Assembly: GCF_024505145.1 (NCBI RefSeq)
Contig: NZ_JANIAA010000001.1
Location: 1-64,000 of the forward strand
DNA length: 64,000 nt
Origin: Streptomyces rugosispiralis
GTDB taxonomy: Bacteria; Actinomycetota; Actinomycetes; Streptomycetales; Streptomycetaceae
Reading direction: 5' to 3'
Every line of letters begins with the position of its first letter. Within the stretch, counting starts at the first letter, position 1. Position numbers and translations under genes: made by a program. The notes under the pieces are model-generated. The model was not told the origin of the DNA. It worked only from the letters and a program-made list of their open reading frames with translations, and ran no database searches. Of this stretch, positions 8,070 to 18,773 are shown piece by piece.

Positions 8070-8903
8070 TCAGCGCAGTCCGGCGAAGAGGTCGTTCTCG
8101 GGTACGGTCGCGCCGGTGGCGTCCTGGACACGTACGAAGGTCTCCATGCCCATCAACTCGCCGAACCTCTCCTTGCCCATCTTGAGGAAGAAGATGTTCT
8201 CGCCCTGACTGGCGTGCGCGGCCAGCGCGTCGAACTTCTGACCGCTGAATGCGATGGTGTCCACCCACGTGGTGACCTCATCGTCGGGGAGGCCGATCTC
8301 GGCCATCGCGGCGGCCTCGGCAGGATCGGGTTCCGGCATGTCCTCATGGAACTCGCGCATGGTCTCCCCGAACCGCCGCATCATCGAGTGGGGCATCGTC
8401 GTCCAGTACACCTTCGGTGTCAGGGTGGTCATCTCCAGCGCCGCCATCGTGATGCGGTGGGCCTGGATGTGGTCGGGGTGGCCGTAAAAACCGTTCTCGT
8501 CGTAGGTGACGACCACATCGGGTCGGTAGTGCCGCATGAGTTCCGCGAGTCGGGCGGCGCCTTCCTCCACGGGGGTCCGCCAGAAGGATCCGGGGGCGTC
8601 GTTGCTCGGCCAGCCGATCATCCCGGAGTCGGCATAGTCCAGCATCTCCAGATCGCTGACCTTCAGGACGTCACAGCTCGCCTCGAGTTCTTGGCGGCGC
8701 ATCAAGGCGACGGCCGCCGGGTCGTGCCCGGGGTCGCCCGGCTTGACACCCCCCGGTCCGTCACCGCAAGCGCCGTCGGTACACGTCACGAGAACCGTGC
8801 GGATGCCTTCCGCCGCGTACCGCGCGAGGACCCCTCCGGTTCCGGTGGCCTCGTCGTCGGGGTGGGCATGCACTGCCATGAGCGTCAAGGGCCGGTCAGT
8901 CAT
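8070..8903 (-). CDS. PIG-L (LmbE-like) deacetylase
   Basis: 277 residues. The start at 8903 has a near-perfect AGGAGGA. The zinc-binding AHPDDE motif is at residues 13-18 and the second zinc His lies in GFYGHPDHIQAHR, both hallmarks of the PIG-L/LmbE family. In actinobacteria these enzymes include MshB and Mca of mycothiol metabolism and natural-product deacetylases. Length and the YGHPDH motif are compatible with an Mca/MshB-like amidase on an N-acyl glucosamine-type substrate. Nothing nearby fixes the substrate. The frame runs open upstream into unrelated sequence, which is not part of the gene. Confidence 0.85.
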   Translation of the reverse strand: MTDRPLTLMAVHAHPDDEATGTGGVLARYAAEGIRTVLVTCTDGACGDGPGGVKPGDPGHDPAAVALMRRQELEASCDVLKVSDLEMLDYADSGMIGWPSNDAPGSFWRTPVEEGAARLAELMRHYRPDVVVTYDENGFYGHPDHIQAHRITMAALEMTTLTPKVYWTTMPHSMMRRFGETMREFHEDMPEPDPAEAAAMAEIGLPDDEVTTWVDTIAFSGQKFDALAAHASQGENIFFLKMGKERFGELMGMETFVRVQDATGATVPENDLFAGLR

Positions 8904-9113
8904 GAAACAGTCCTCCTGCAGAAATACGTCTTGGGCCGAGTGCGCGGCGGGCGTTCCGCGATCCCGGGGCCCGGATCCTGTCGGGGCGGATGACCTTGTT
9001 CCCACCCGCACGACGCCGGTCCCTCGGTTGATGCAACGGTGCCGGCCTGGCCGACTGTTCCCGGCGCGGCCGCTTGGTCTTCCCAGACGTCGGCGTGAGA
9101 ACGAGCCCCTCGT

Positions 9114-9236
9114 GCGGCCGCTCCGGTCGGTCAGCAGGTCGTCCGGCTCGACCTGGTTGACCACTCGCATCCCGCGGCGCGGCACGAGCAAGACCAGCGC
9201 GGCCGCCAGCACGACCCCTACGACGGTGCCGTCCAT
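9114..9236 (-). pseudogene. N-terminal remnant resembling a band-7/stomatin protein
   Basis: From an ATG at 9236 the minus strand encodes MDGTVVGVVLAAALVLLVP followed by RRGMRVVNQVEPDD: one membrane helix and then a motif like the IRVVNQ start of SPFH/band-7 proteins. The domain then breaks off into Arg/Pro-rich non-coding sequence. A 5' fragment of a lost gene is the best reading. The gap 8904-9493 otherwise holds only a short direct repeat. Confidence 0.35.
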
Positions 9237-9260
9237 GGGCACACACTCCATTCTCGCTGT

Positions 9261-9313
9261 GACCGTGGCGGGGTCGATGCGGCTCTCGATCTGACCGTGG
9301 CGGGGTCGATGCG
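9261..9313. repeat. 21-bp direct repeat pair
   Basis: gaccgtggcggggtcgatgc (plus a final g) occurs at 9261-9281 and 9293-9313, exactly 32 bp apart. The first copy is close to the start of the band-7-like remnant, so it may be a local duplication linked to its loss. Confidence 0.6.
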
Positions 9314-9493
9314 ACGGGAGGAAGGGTGTACTCGTGCGGGTGCGGAGGCCGTGGGCTCGTCGGGCCGGTGCGGGCGCGGGCGGTGGACGGGGACCGTGGT
9401 GGCCGAGGGCGGCGGGGTGGGCCAGTCCTCCGGTGACCCGCACGAGCCGACCTCCTCCACCGAACGGGAGGTTCACCCGGGGGCCCGCTTGAC

Positions 9494-10822
9494 TCAGGTA
9501 CCCGTGGTCCAGCGGTTGGCGGGGACGGGCAGGCCTAGGTTGCCGCGCAGGGTGTCCGCCGTGTATTCGGTGCGGAACAGGCCTCGCTTCTGCAGGATCG
9601 GGACGACGCCGTCCACGAACAGGTTGAGCTCGTCCTCGACCCGGAAGGCGAGGACGATCCCGTCGAAGGCCTTGGCGTCGAACCACCGCTCGATGGCGTC
9701 GGCCACCGTCTGCGGCGCGCCGACGAACGGCGAACGGCGGAGCTCCGAGACGGTTTCCACAACCTGACGCAGGGTCAGATTCTGGGCCTTGGCGCGGGCG
9801 ATGAGCTTGACGGCACCGGTGCGGCCGCCCTTCTCGGCGAGGTGGGCGACGTCCGGGAACGGGGCGTCCAGGTCGTGCGTGCTGAAGTCGTAGGCACCGA
9901 AGGAGCGGCCCAGGAGGGCGAGGCTGCGGTCGAAGTCGTGGTCCTCCTCGAAGATCTCCCGCTCGCGGCGCAGGGCGGCTTCGTCGGTGGCGGCGACGAC
10001 GGGATCGCCATGGACGAAGATCTTGATGTGCTCGGGATCGCGGCCGTAGGACGCGGCCCGCCTCTTGACGTCCGCGTAGTACTCCTGGGCCTGCTCCAGC
10101 GAGGTGTCGCCCGGCGCGTAGATGCCCTCGGCGACCCGGGCGGCCAGGTCGCGGCCCTCCTCGGACACTCCGGCCTGGAAGATGACCGGCTGACCCTGCG
10201 GGGAGCGCGAGATGTTGAGCGGGCCCGCCACCTTGAAGTGCTCGCCCTCGTGGTTGAGCTGGTGCAGCTTGGACGGGTCGAGGAAGATGTCGCGCTCCAC
10301 GTCGGCCGGGAAGGCGCCGTCCTCGTAGGAGTCCCACAGGCCGCGGGCGACCTCGACGCACTCCAGGGCGCGGCTGTACCGGGTGGTGTAGTCGAGGTGC
10401 TCGTCAAGCCCGAAGTTGCGGGAGGTCCCGCTGTCGACGCCCGTGACGACGTTCCAGCCGGCGCGGCCCCCGCTGATGTGGTCCAGGGAGGCGAACCGGC
10501 GGGCGAGGTTGAAGGGCGAGTTGTACGTCGAACTCGCCGTGGCGACCAGGCCGAGGTGCCGGGTGTGGGTGGCGACGGCCGACAGCATGGTCAACGGCTC
10601 CAGCCGGTTGAGGTAGTGCGACGGGAAGCCGGCGCTGACGAACTGGCTGTCGGCCGTGAACAGGGCGTCGAAGAGGCCGTGTTCGGCTGCCTGCGCCTGC
10701 CGGATGTAGTAACGGATGTCGGTACTGATGTTCTTCGCGATGCGCGGGTCCTTCCACAGACCGTGCTGGGCGGGGCCGCCGACACCGTACGGGTGCAGGG
10801 CGAGGTGGAGCGTGCGGGACAT
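9494..10822 (-). CDS. LLM-class FMN-dependent monooxygenase (NtaA/SnaA/DszA type)
   Basis: 442 residues, the usual length of the NtaA/SnaA/DszA branch of luciferase-like monooxygenases. Typical segments are visible: the early EHGLFDALFTAD, ATASSTYNSPFNLARRFASLDH, GGRAGWNVVTG and PVIFQAGVSEEGRDLAA. These enzymes use reduced flavin from a separate reductase to oxidise organosulfur, chelator or hydrocarbon-like substrates. A second such enzyme (14882-16264) and a sugar-type ABC importer lie on the other side of a divergent region with a Cys-ending leader peptide, so sulfur scavenging is a reasonable guess. No flavin reductase gene is in the window. Confidence 0.85.
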   Translation of the reverse strand: MSRTLHLALHPYGVGGPAQHGLWKDPRIAKNISTDIRYYIRQAQAAEHGLFDALFTADSQFVSAGFPSHYLNRLEPLTMLSAVATHTRHLGLVATASSTYNSPFNLARRFASLDHISGGRAGWNVVTGVDSGTSRNFGLDEHLDYTTRYSRALECVEVARGLWDSYEDGAFPADVERDIFLDPSKLHQLNHEGEHFKVAGPLNISRSPQGQPVIFQAGVSEEGRDLAARVAEGIYAPGDTSLEQAQEYYADVKRRAASYGRDPEHIKIFVHGDPVVAATDEAALRREREIFEEDHDFDRSLALLGRSFGAYDFSTHDLDAPFPDVAHLAEKGGRTGAVKLIARAKAQNLTLRQVVETVSELRRSPFVGAPQTVADAIERWFDAKAFDGIVLAFRVEDELNLFVDGVVPILQKRGLFRTEYTADTLRGNLGLPVPANRWTTGT

Positions 10823-11475
10823 GGGGGTCCTCTCTGCGATTCGTCGGGCGTACGGCAGGGCAAGGACGCGGAGGGCCTCGCGCCCGGCCCGGGAGGCGGG
10901 TACCGCTCACGGCGTGGGGCGGCGGCCCCGGGCGGGGGCGGCCGCAAGCGTGCGCGGGGTGGTCGACGACTTCGCGGGCCGCGCCGGTCTCGGCCAGCTC
11001 ACCCTGGCGTGACGCGGCGACACGGTCGTCGGTCCTGGCTGCGGGCCGAGGGCGTGGAAGACCCCGACGAGGGCCGGGCCCGCCTGCTCGCGCAGGTCGG
11101 CGAGCGGCTCGAGAATATATCGGCCTGAACGGTGACGTCGAGAGCGGTCCCGGCATCGACGGCGACCGCACGACACGACGAGGACGCGCGCGGAACATGC
11201 CGCCCGGCAACTCTGCGCCGTACCGGTCACGGACCGGTTCCGCCGCGGGAATTGGCGTAGAGCCGGGCCCGCTTTTGCCGGTGGACGGCTCTCGGCGGGT
11301 CGGGGACATGTCGGTGTGCCACGCGGTGCGGCGGCCTCTTCTTCGTTCATTTCGGCACACTTCGTGACGCTCCGGAGTCGAATGGGTACCGGGAGGTGTG
11401 TTGTTGCGCCATTGTTAAGAAAGTGGCGGCCGACTCGGCGTACGTTGACGTGATTAATTGCGGGGGGTTAGTTTC
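10823..11475. other. Divergent intergenic region, no clear gene
   Basis: 653 bp between the LLM gene and the leader peptide. Long frames on both strands here are Arg/Pro-rich GC artefacts. A short plus-strand piece near 11035-11128 (LRAEGVEDPDEGRARLLAQVGERLE) looks weakly coding and could be a gene scrap. Promoters for both flanking units must lie here, but I could not place them. Confidence 0.4.
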
Positions 11476-11556
11476 ATGGTCATGATGAAGAACATTCCAC
11501 TGGTGCGACGCTGGCACGTGGACTTCAAGAGGCTCGACAGCGCGCTCTGTCGCTAG
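11476..11556 (+). CDS. Short leader peptide ending ...SALCR
   Basis: A 26-codon ORF with a G-rich stretch before its ATG. It encodes a basic peptide with LVRRWHVDFKRLDSALCR at its end and a stop after the only Cys codon and an Arg. Tiny ORFs with the LxxRxHVDxxRxxSALC pattern are repeatedly annotated as putative leader peptides before sulfur-assimilation and sulfonate-type transport genes in actinomycetes. Here it precedes an ABC importer plus an LLM monooxygenase by about 250 bp, with a terminator-like hairpin in between. I infer ribosome-mediated attenuation sensing cysteine (or arginine) supply. Confidence 0.7.
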   Translation: MVMMKNIPLVRRWHVDFKRLDSALCR

Positions 11557-11605
11557 CATCGGACTTTCGCCTGCTCATTGGCCGGGAAATCCTCACCCGT
11601 ATGCC

Positions 11606-11626
11606 GGCCGTGGGCACAAGTCGGCC
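11606..11626 (+). promoter_or_regulatory. Upstream stem of the putative attenuator
   Basis: GGCCG (11606-11610) pairs with CGGCC (11622-11626) over an 11-nt loop, between the leader peptide and the terminator-like hairpin. Further GGCC-rich segments nearby (about 11580) could compete for pairing, as an anti-terminator would. Confidence 0.4.
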
Positions 11627-11631
11627 ATGGG

Positions 11632-11654
11632 CGCGGAATTTGCGCCGCGTTTTT
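11632..11654 (+). terminator. Terminator-like hairpin in leader (attenuator)
   Basis: CGCGG (11632-11636) pairs with CCGCG (11645-11649) over an 8-nt loop, followed immediately by TTTTT (11650-11654). A second, exclusive pairing exists: GGCGC (11630-11634) with GCGCC (11642-11646). A T-run directly after a GC stem is uncommon in this GC-rich DNA, and the position between leader peptide and operon suits attenuation. Confidence 0.55.
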
Positions 11655-11804
11655 CCGTGTCATTACCGCTACACCTCGCGTTTCCCAAGAGTGACCGACG
11701 GCCGGCTGTCAGGCATTCCAGATGGTGAAACCGCTCATGTTACCGGCCTGATCGGCGTCCAAGATCCGGTCCGGATTTAACATCCGCTATCTCTGGGAGG
11801 CTTG

Positions 11805-13148
11805 ATGTCAAATCGGCTGTCGAGAAGTTTTTCCCGAGCGACGGCAATGGTTGTCGTCACGGGCGTGATCGCATCCGTGGCCGGCTGCTCAAGTGAGTCC
11901 AAGGGCTCCTCGTCCGACTCCGCGCTGCCGCCGTATTCCAAGTTGGTGAATCCGGACCATAAGGTAACGGTGACCTGGCTGGACGCGGCCAATACCAATG
12001 TGCAGGTAGGCTCGACCATCAAGAAGTTCGAGGCCGAATACCCCAACATCAAGATCAAGTACGAGTCGGTTCCGTTCGCCGACTTCGAGACCGTGCTGCC
12101 TTCTCGTCTGAAGTCCGGCAATATTGATGTCATCACCGTCGATCAGCACTTGACGGCCCGTTACGTGGCGGCCGGCTACCTGCGCGACATCACCCCGGTC
12201 TTCAAGAGTGAATTCGGCGCGCTGGATGATGCTTCGCTCGCCGCTTCGACGGTCGACGGAAAGCTCTACAACGCGCCGGAGCAGTCGGACAGTTCATTCC
12301 TCTTCTACAACAAGAAACTCCTCAAAAGGGCGGGTGCCTCGCTGCCGTCGTCCGACCCTTCGAAGCCCGCGACATGGGAGCAGATCACCGCGGACGCGAA
12401 GAAGGCGCAGAAGTCCGGCGCGGAGTACGGCATCACCTGGGAGCGCATCGCCAGCTGGTACTACCAGTGGTTCCTTTCCCAGGGACTCGGTGGCGGGTAC
12501 GGAGCCGAGGGCTCGCACAACCTGACCCCGAACCTGGACAGCAAGGCGGCGGTGAAGACGTTCAGCTGGTACGCCGGCCTCTACAAGGACAAGGTCAGCC
12601 CCCAGGGTGATGCCAACAGCGTCTACACGAGCCTGTTCGCCTCGGGGAAGTCCGCGTTCCACGTCGGCGGCGACTGGGACATCGCCGAGCTGAACAAGAA
12701 CAAGAACCTGGACTACGGGATCGCACCGATGCCCCGGTTCGCCGCGGGCAAGGCCGTCTCGAACGCCGGCGGCGTGGCCCTGGGCCTCTACAAGGGGTCG
12801 AAGAACCAGGACGCGGCCCTGACGTTCATCAAGGCGATGGTGTTCAAGGGGTCCGGAGCGGCCGCCTACAACGCCGACACCAGCTCGCCGCCGGCCAACA
12901 ACGAGGGCAAGAAGCTGTACTGGCGGCAGGAGGCGTTCCAGGACCCGCGCGCGGCCGACGCCCAGAAGATCGTGAACTACCAGCTGTTCCACGGCATCGC
13001 CAAGAAGCGGGTGTCCACCGTCGGCTGGAACGAGTTGAATTCGGCGCTGACCTCGGCGCTGCTGTCCATCAGCAACGGTGAGAACGTCGCCAAGGCCCTT
13101 GAGTCGGCGCAGTCGAGGGCGGACGCGACCCTGGAGAAGTACAGGTGA
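11805..13148 (+). CDS. ABC transporter solute-binding lipoprotein (CUT1/family 1)
   Basis: 447 residues. The ATG at 11805 follows GGGAGG; a TTG one codon earlier is too close to that site. A lipoprotein signal is clear: a basic N-terminus, a hydrophobic stretch, then the lipobox VAGC. The mature part has the architecture of family 1 extracellular sugar-binding proteins. It starts a translationally coupled transporter operon: GTGA overlap with the first permease, and a second permease after it. No ATPase is encoded, as usual for Streptomyces CUT1 importers served by the shared MsiK. The ligand is unknown; the neighbouring monooxygenases and leader peptide suggest an organosulfur or sulfo-sugar compound. 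Confidence 0.85.
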   Translation: MSNRLSRSFSRATAMVVVTGVIASVAGCSSESKGSSSDSALPPYSKLVNPDHKVTVTWLDAANTNVQVGSTIKKFEAEYPNIKIKYESVPFADFETVLPSRLKSGNIDVITVDQHLTARYVAAGYLRDITPVFKSEFGALDDASLAASTVDGKLYNAPEQSDSSFLFYNKKLLKRAGASLPSSDPSKPATWEQITADAKKAQKSGAEYGITWERIASWYYQWFLSQGLGGGYGAEGSHNLTPNLDSKAAVKTFSWYAGLYKDKVSPQGDANSVYTSLFASGKSAFHVGGDWDIAELNKNKNLDYGIAPMPRFAAGKAVSNAGGVALGLYKGSKNQDAALTFIKAMVFKGSGAAAYNADTSSPPANNEGKKLYWRQEAFQDPRAADAQKIVNYQLFHGIAKKRVSTVGWNELNSALTSALLSISNGENVAKALESAQSRADATLEKYR

Positions 13149-14032
13149 GCGGTCGCACCCACCAGATCCGGCGCGGGGCCCGGACCGGAGTACTGCTGGC
13201 TTTCACCGGTCCAGCCCTGGCCGTGCTGATCCTCACCAGGCTCGCTCCCGAGGGCCTCTCGCTGTTCGCGTCGTTCGAGAAGGTCGATCCGTTCGACGGC
13301 GACTCGTGGTCCTTCGTGGGGTGGGCCAACTTCCGGCAGCTGTTCACCAGCGCCGCGTTCTGGCACGTGCTCGGCGTGACGGTGTGGTTCGTCGTCCTGG
13401 TGAGTCCCGTCATCGTGGTGGGCTCGCTCTACCTGGCCTGGCTCTACACCCGCACGATGCCCATGCGGGGGCTGTGGCGCACCGTGGCGTTCCTGCCCAG
13501 CGCCATCCCCAGCCTGGGGCTGACGGTCATGTGGGGGGTGGCGCTGAAGCCCACCGGGGTGGTCAACAAGACCCTGGAGGCGATCGGTCTGCCCGCTCAG
13601 GGCTTCTACAGCTCCGCGGCGCAGGCCCTGCCGACGATCGCGTTGATCACCGCCTGGGGCGGTGTCGGCTACTGGATGGTCTTCCTCATCGCCGGCCTGC
13701 TGGACATCCCGCGTGAGATTCTCGACGCCGCGCGGGTGGACGGAGCGACACCCTGGCGGGAGTTCCGCTCCGTGGTTCTTCCGCTGCTGCGCCGGCCGCT
13801 GCTCTTCGTCCTGGTCGCCAACACGGTCTGGGTGTTCCAGATCTACGCGCCGATCCAGGTGCTCACCAACGGCGGCCCCTCGGAAGCGACATCGACCCTG
13901 ATGTTCGACACCGTCCGCACCGCGACGGTCTACTCCAACCAGCAGCAGGCCATGGCCCAGATGGTGGTGCTGCTGGTGCTGCTCGGCACCACGGTCGCCG
14001 TGCAGTTCGCCCTACTCGGGGAGCGGGAATGA
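13145..14032 (+). CDS. ABC transporter permease (MalF/UgpA type)
   Basis: 295 residues, about six membrane segments. The cytoplasmic EAA loop is visible around REILDAARVDGATPWREF, the site that docks the ATPase. The GTG start overlaps the binding-protein stop by 4 bp, and the stop overlaps the next ATG by 4 bp, so the three transporter genes are translationally coupled. It forms the channel with the following permease. Confidence 0.85.
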   Translation: MSGRTHQIRRGARTGVLLAFTGPALAVLILTRLAPEGLSLFASFEKVDPFDGDSWSFVGWANFRQLFTSAAFWHVLGVTVWFVVLVSPVIVVGSLYLAWLYTRTMPMRGLWRTVAFLPSAIPSLGLTVMWGVALKPTGVVNKTLEAIGLPAQGFYSSAAQALPTIALITAWGGVGYWMVFLIAGLLDIPREILDAARVDGATPWREFRSVVLPLLRRPLLFVLVANTVWVFQIYAPIQVLTNGGPSEATSTLMFDTVRTATVYSNQQQAMAQMVVLLVLLGTTVAVQFALLGERE

Positions 14033-14865
14033 CGGCCGGGGCGCAGACACGGGTACGGCGGCTCGGCCTGACCGCGCTCGGCGCGCTCAGCGGGTTCGTC
14101 TTCCTCATCCCGATCTGGTGGCTGGTCGTCGCGGCGTTCCGGGACCCGACGGAAGCGCTCAGCAGCACGTCGGTCCTCGGCACCCTGATCCCCCGGTCCT
14201 TCTCGCTGGACGGATTCCGGTCGGCGATCGAGGATGGCTACCTGCGCGCCGTCGGCATCTCACTCGCGGCGGCGGTCAGCACCGTCGTGGGCGGGCTGGT
14301 CGTGTCGTCCCTCGCCGCGTACGGGTTCGTCGCGGTGCGGACCCGGCTTTCCAAGGTGCTGTTCGCGGTGGTGGTCGGCAGCTTCTTGCTGCCGTTCGAA
14401 ACGCTGGCGGTCCCGCTGGTGTCGGTCTTCTCCGACCTCGGCCTCGCCAACGGGCTGCCCGCGCTGATCCTGCCGGCGCTCGGCAACGGGCTGGCGGTGT
14501 TCAACCTGCGCCAGGCCTTCCTGAGTGTTCCACTGGAGCTGGCCGAGGCGCAGTACATGGACGGCGCCGGACATCTGCGCCGGTTCTGGCACCTTTATCT
14601 CCCCCTGTGCCGCCCGGCGCTGATCGGTTCCGGAATGATCCTCTTCGTATCACAGTGGGACTCCTACCTGTGGCCGCTCCTGATCATCTCCGACAACGAC
14701 AACGCCACGGCGAGCGTGGCGATCGCGTCGAACTTCGGGCCTCTTTCGTCCAATACGCAGCAGGCGTTCGCCGAGGTCCTCGTCCTCGTCGTCATTCCGG
14801 CGATCCTGCTGCTGTTCACCCAGCGCCGGCTCATCGCCTCGTCCGCCACCAGCGGTATTCGATAA
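14029..14865 (+). CDS. ABC transporter permease (MalG/UgpE type)
   Basis: 278 residues, about six membrane segments, with an EAA loop around PLELAEAQYMDGAGHLRRF. ATGA overlap with the preceding permease. It completes the channel half of a CUT1 importer. The LLM monooxygenase follows after only about 16 bp, so uptake and oxidation are probably one transcription unit. Confidence 0.85.
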   Translation: MTAGAQTRVRRLGLTALGALSGFVFLIPIWWLVVAAFRDPTEALSSTSVLGTLIPRSFSLDGFRSAIEDGYLRAVGISLAAAVSTVVGGLVVSSLAAYGFVAVRTRLSKVLFAVVVGSFLLPFETLAVPLVSVFSDLGLANGLPALILPALGNGLAVFNLRQAFLSVPLELAEAQYMDGAGHLRRFWHLYLPLCRPALIGSGMILFVSQWDSYLWPLLIISDNDNATASVAIASNFGPLSSNTQQAFAEVLVLVVIPAILLLFTQRRLIASSATSGIR

Positions 14866-14881
14866 TCTCAAGGAGCAGACC

Positions 14882-16264
14882 ATTCCGGAACGCGACCGCC
14901 CTCTGATCTTCAACGCATTCGAGATGACCGGCGTCGGCTACTACGCGCACGGCACATGGACCCACCCCCGTAGCCGACGGGAAGGTTTCACCGACCTCGC
15001 GTTCTGGCTGGATCGCGCCCGTCTGTTCGAGGAAGGCCTGTTCGACGCGGTGTTCTTCGCGGACGTGCTCGGGGTCTACGACATCTATCGGCAGTCCCCC
15101 GACCCCGCGGTCCGCAACGCCGTCGACTTCCCGCTGCTGGACCCGGTGACCGTCATCCCGGCCATGGCCGCCGTGACCCGGCACCTCGGGTTCGCCGTCA
15201 CCGTCTCGACCACCTACGAGCACCCGTATCCCCACGCGCGTCGGTTCGCGAGTCTCGACCACCTCACCGGTGGCCGTATCGGCTGGAACGTCGTGACGTC
15301 CTACCTGCCGAACGCCGCCCGCAACTTCGGCCTCTCCGAGATGCCGGGGCACGCGGTGCGCTACGCCCGCGCGGAGGAGTTCCTGGAGGTCTCCTACAAG
15401 CTCTGGGAGGGGAGCTGGCTCGACGACGCGGTGCGCTACGACAAGGAGAACACCGTCTACGCCGACCCGGCCAAGGTCCGGCGCATCGACCACCACGGGC
15501 AGTTGTTCGACGTGCAGGGCCCCTCACTGGTGCCGCCGTCGCCGCAGCGCACCCCGGTGATCTACCAGGCCGGGACCTCCGAGCGGGGGCGTGCCTTCGC
15601 CGGCCGCCATGCCGAGGCCGTCTTCGTGAACGGCACCAACCCCGACGCCCTGGCCGCGGCGGTCACCGCGATCCGTGACGCCACCGAGGCCGCGGGGCGC
15701 CGTCGCGACAACCTGCGTGTGGTCACCGACCTGTCGGTGGTCATCGGCCGGACCGAGGAGGAGGCGCGGCACAAGGCGGACCTGGTGCGGCGTTCCCAGT
15801 CGCGCGAAGGCGCCCTGGCCGGCTTCGGCGGGGCCAGCGGCATCGACCTCTCCACCGCCTCCGGGCAGGAGCGGCTCAGCCCCGCGCCGGGCGAGCACTC
15901 CCAGTCGGAGGCCGCCCGGTTCACCCGGGAGAGGCAGGCCCCCGACCGGGTGGAGGATGTGGTTCGCCGGCTGACCGACCTCAGTCCGTACTCGGAGACG
16001 GTGGTCGGCACTCCCGCCCAGGTCGCCGACGGCATCAGCCGGATCGCGGAGACGACCGGGGTGGACGGCTTCAACCTGCACGAGTTCGTCACTCCTGACG
16101 ACTTCACCGAGTTCATCGAGTCCGTCGTCCCGGTCCTGCAACGCCGGGGCCTGTACCGCACCGCGTACGAACCGGGCAGCCACCGCCACCGCCTGCTCGG
16201 CGCCGGAGACCGGGTGGCCGACACCCATCCCGCCGCGGCTTTCCGGGAGGTTCCGTCGCCGTGA
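14882..16264 (+). CDS. LLM-class flavin-dependent monooxygenase, likely ATT start
   Basis: 460 residues if started at ATT 14882. Family members begin with a conserved RPLIxNAF segment; here RPLIFNAFEM lies upstream of the first ATG (14924). The only codon giving that N-terminus is ATT, preceded by AAGGAG with a 6-nt spacer, so ATT (rare) looks like the true start; otherwise the gene has lost its ATG. The rest is typical NtaA/SnaA-type: TVSTTYEHPYPHARRFASLD, GGRIGWNVVTSY, PVIYQAGTSERGRAFA. It presumably oxidises the compound imported by the upstream ABC genes, using flavin reduced elsewhere. Confidence 0.8.
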   Translation: MPERDRPLIFNAFEMTGVGYYAHGTWTHPRSRREGFTDLAFWLDRARLFEEGLFDAVFFADVLGVYDIYRQSPDPAVRNAVDFPLLDPVTVIPAMAAVTRHLGFAVTVSTTYEHPYPHARRFASLDHLTGGRIGWNVVTSYLPNAARNFGLSEMPGHAVRYARAEEFLEVSYKLWEGSWLDDAVRYDKENTVYADPAKVRRIDHHGQLFDVQGPSLVPPSPQRTPVIYQAGTSERGRAFAGRHAEAVFVNGTNPDALAAAVTAIRDATEAAGRRRDNLRVVTDLSVVIGRTEEEARHKADLVRRSQSREGALAGFGGASGIDLSTASGQERLSPAPGEHSQSEAARFTRERQAPDRVEDVVRRLTDLSPYSETVVGTPAQVADGISRIAETTGVDGFNLHEFVTPDDFTEFIESVVPVLQRRGLYRTAYEPGSHRHRLLGAGDRVADTHPAAAFREVPSP

Positions 16265-16393
16265 CACGGCGCTGACTGACTCCAGGGACGCTTCAGCCGT
16301 CGGCACCGCCGCCGTGGCAAGCCGGACCGCCGGCCGCGGCGGTCTGCCCGGACGGGGCGAGGGCACCGGTGACGGCCCGCTCCGCCCGGGGCC

Positions 16394-18655
<2,262 letters not shown>

Positions 18656-18773
18656 CCAGCACTTCGCGCACAGCAACGCGTCGGTCAGCTCGAACAGCGT
18701 ATCCCCGCGCGCGGTCAGGCAACCGAAGAAGCCGTCCCGAAACCGGGCCGTTGAGCGGGGATACATCAGAACA

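Noticed and set aside
9261..9313. Possible CRISPR-like repeats
   Set aside because: Only two copies with an 11-bp gap and no cas genes; a simple tandem duplication.
8070..10361. A 763-codon open frame on the minus strand covering the PIG-L gene and everything upstream
   Set aside because: Only the part from ATG 8903 has family sequence and a Shine-Dalgarno; the rest is an Arg/Pro-rich artefact overlapping the LLM gene.
10404..11360. 318-codon minus-strand frame upstream of the LLM gene
   Set aside because: Arg/Pro-rich, without motifs; overlaps the true LLM N-terminus in another frame.
11347..11559. 70-codon minus-strand ORF opposite the leader peptide
   Set aside because: Shares bases with a peptide that fits a known pattern; no ribosome site or homology of its own.
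9494..16264. Calling this a sulfoquinovose monooxygenase (smo) locus
   Set aside because: The monooxygenases are of NtaA/SnaA type, not SmoC/SsuD type, and no sulfoquinovosidase or flavin reductase is present.
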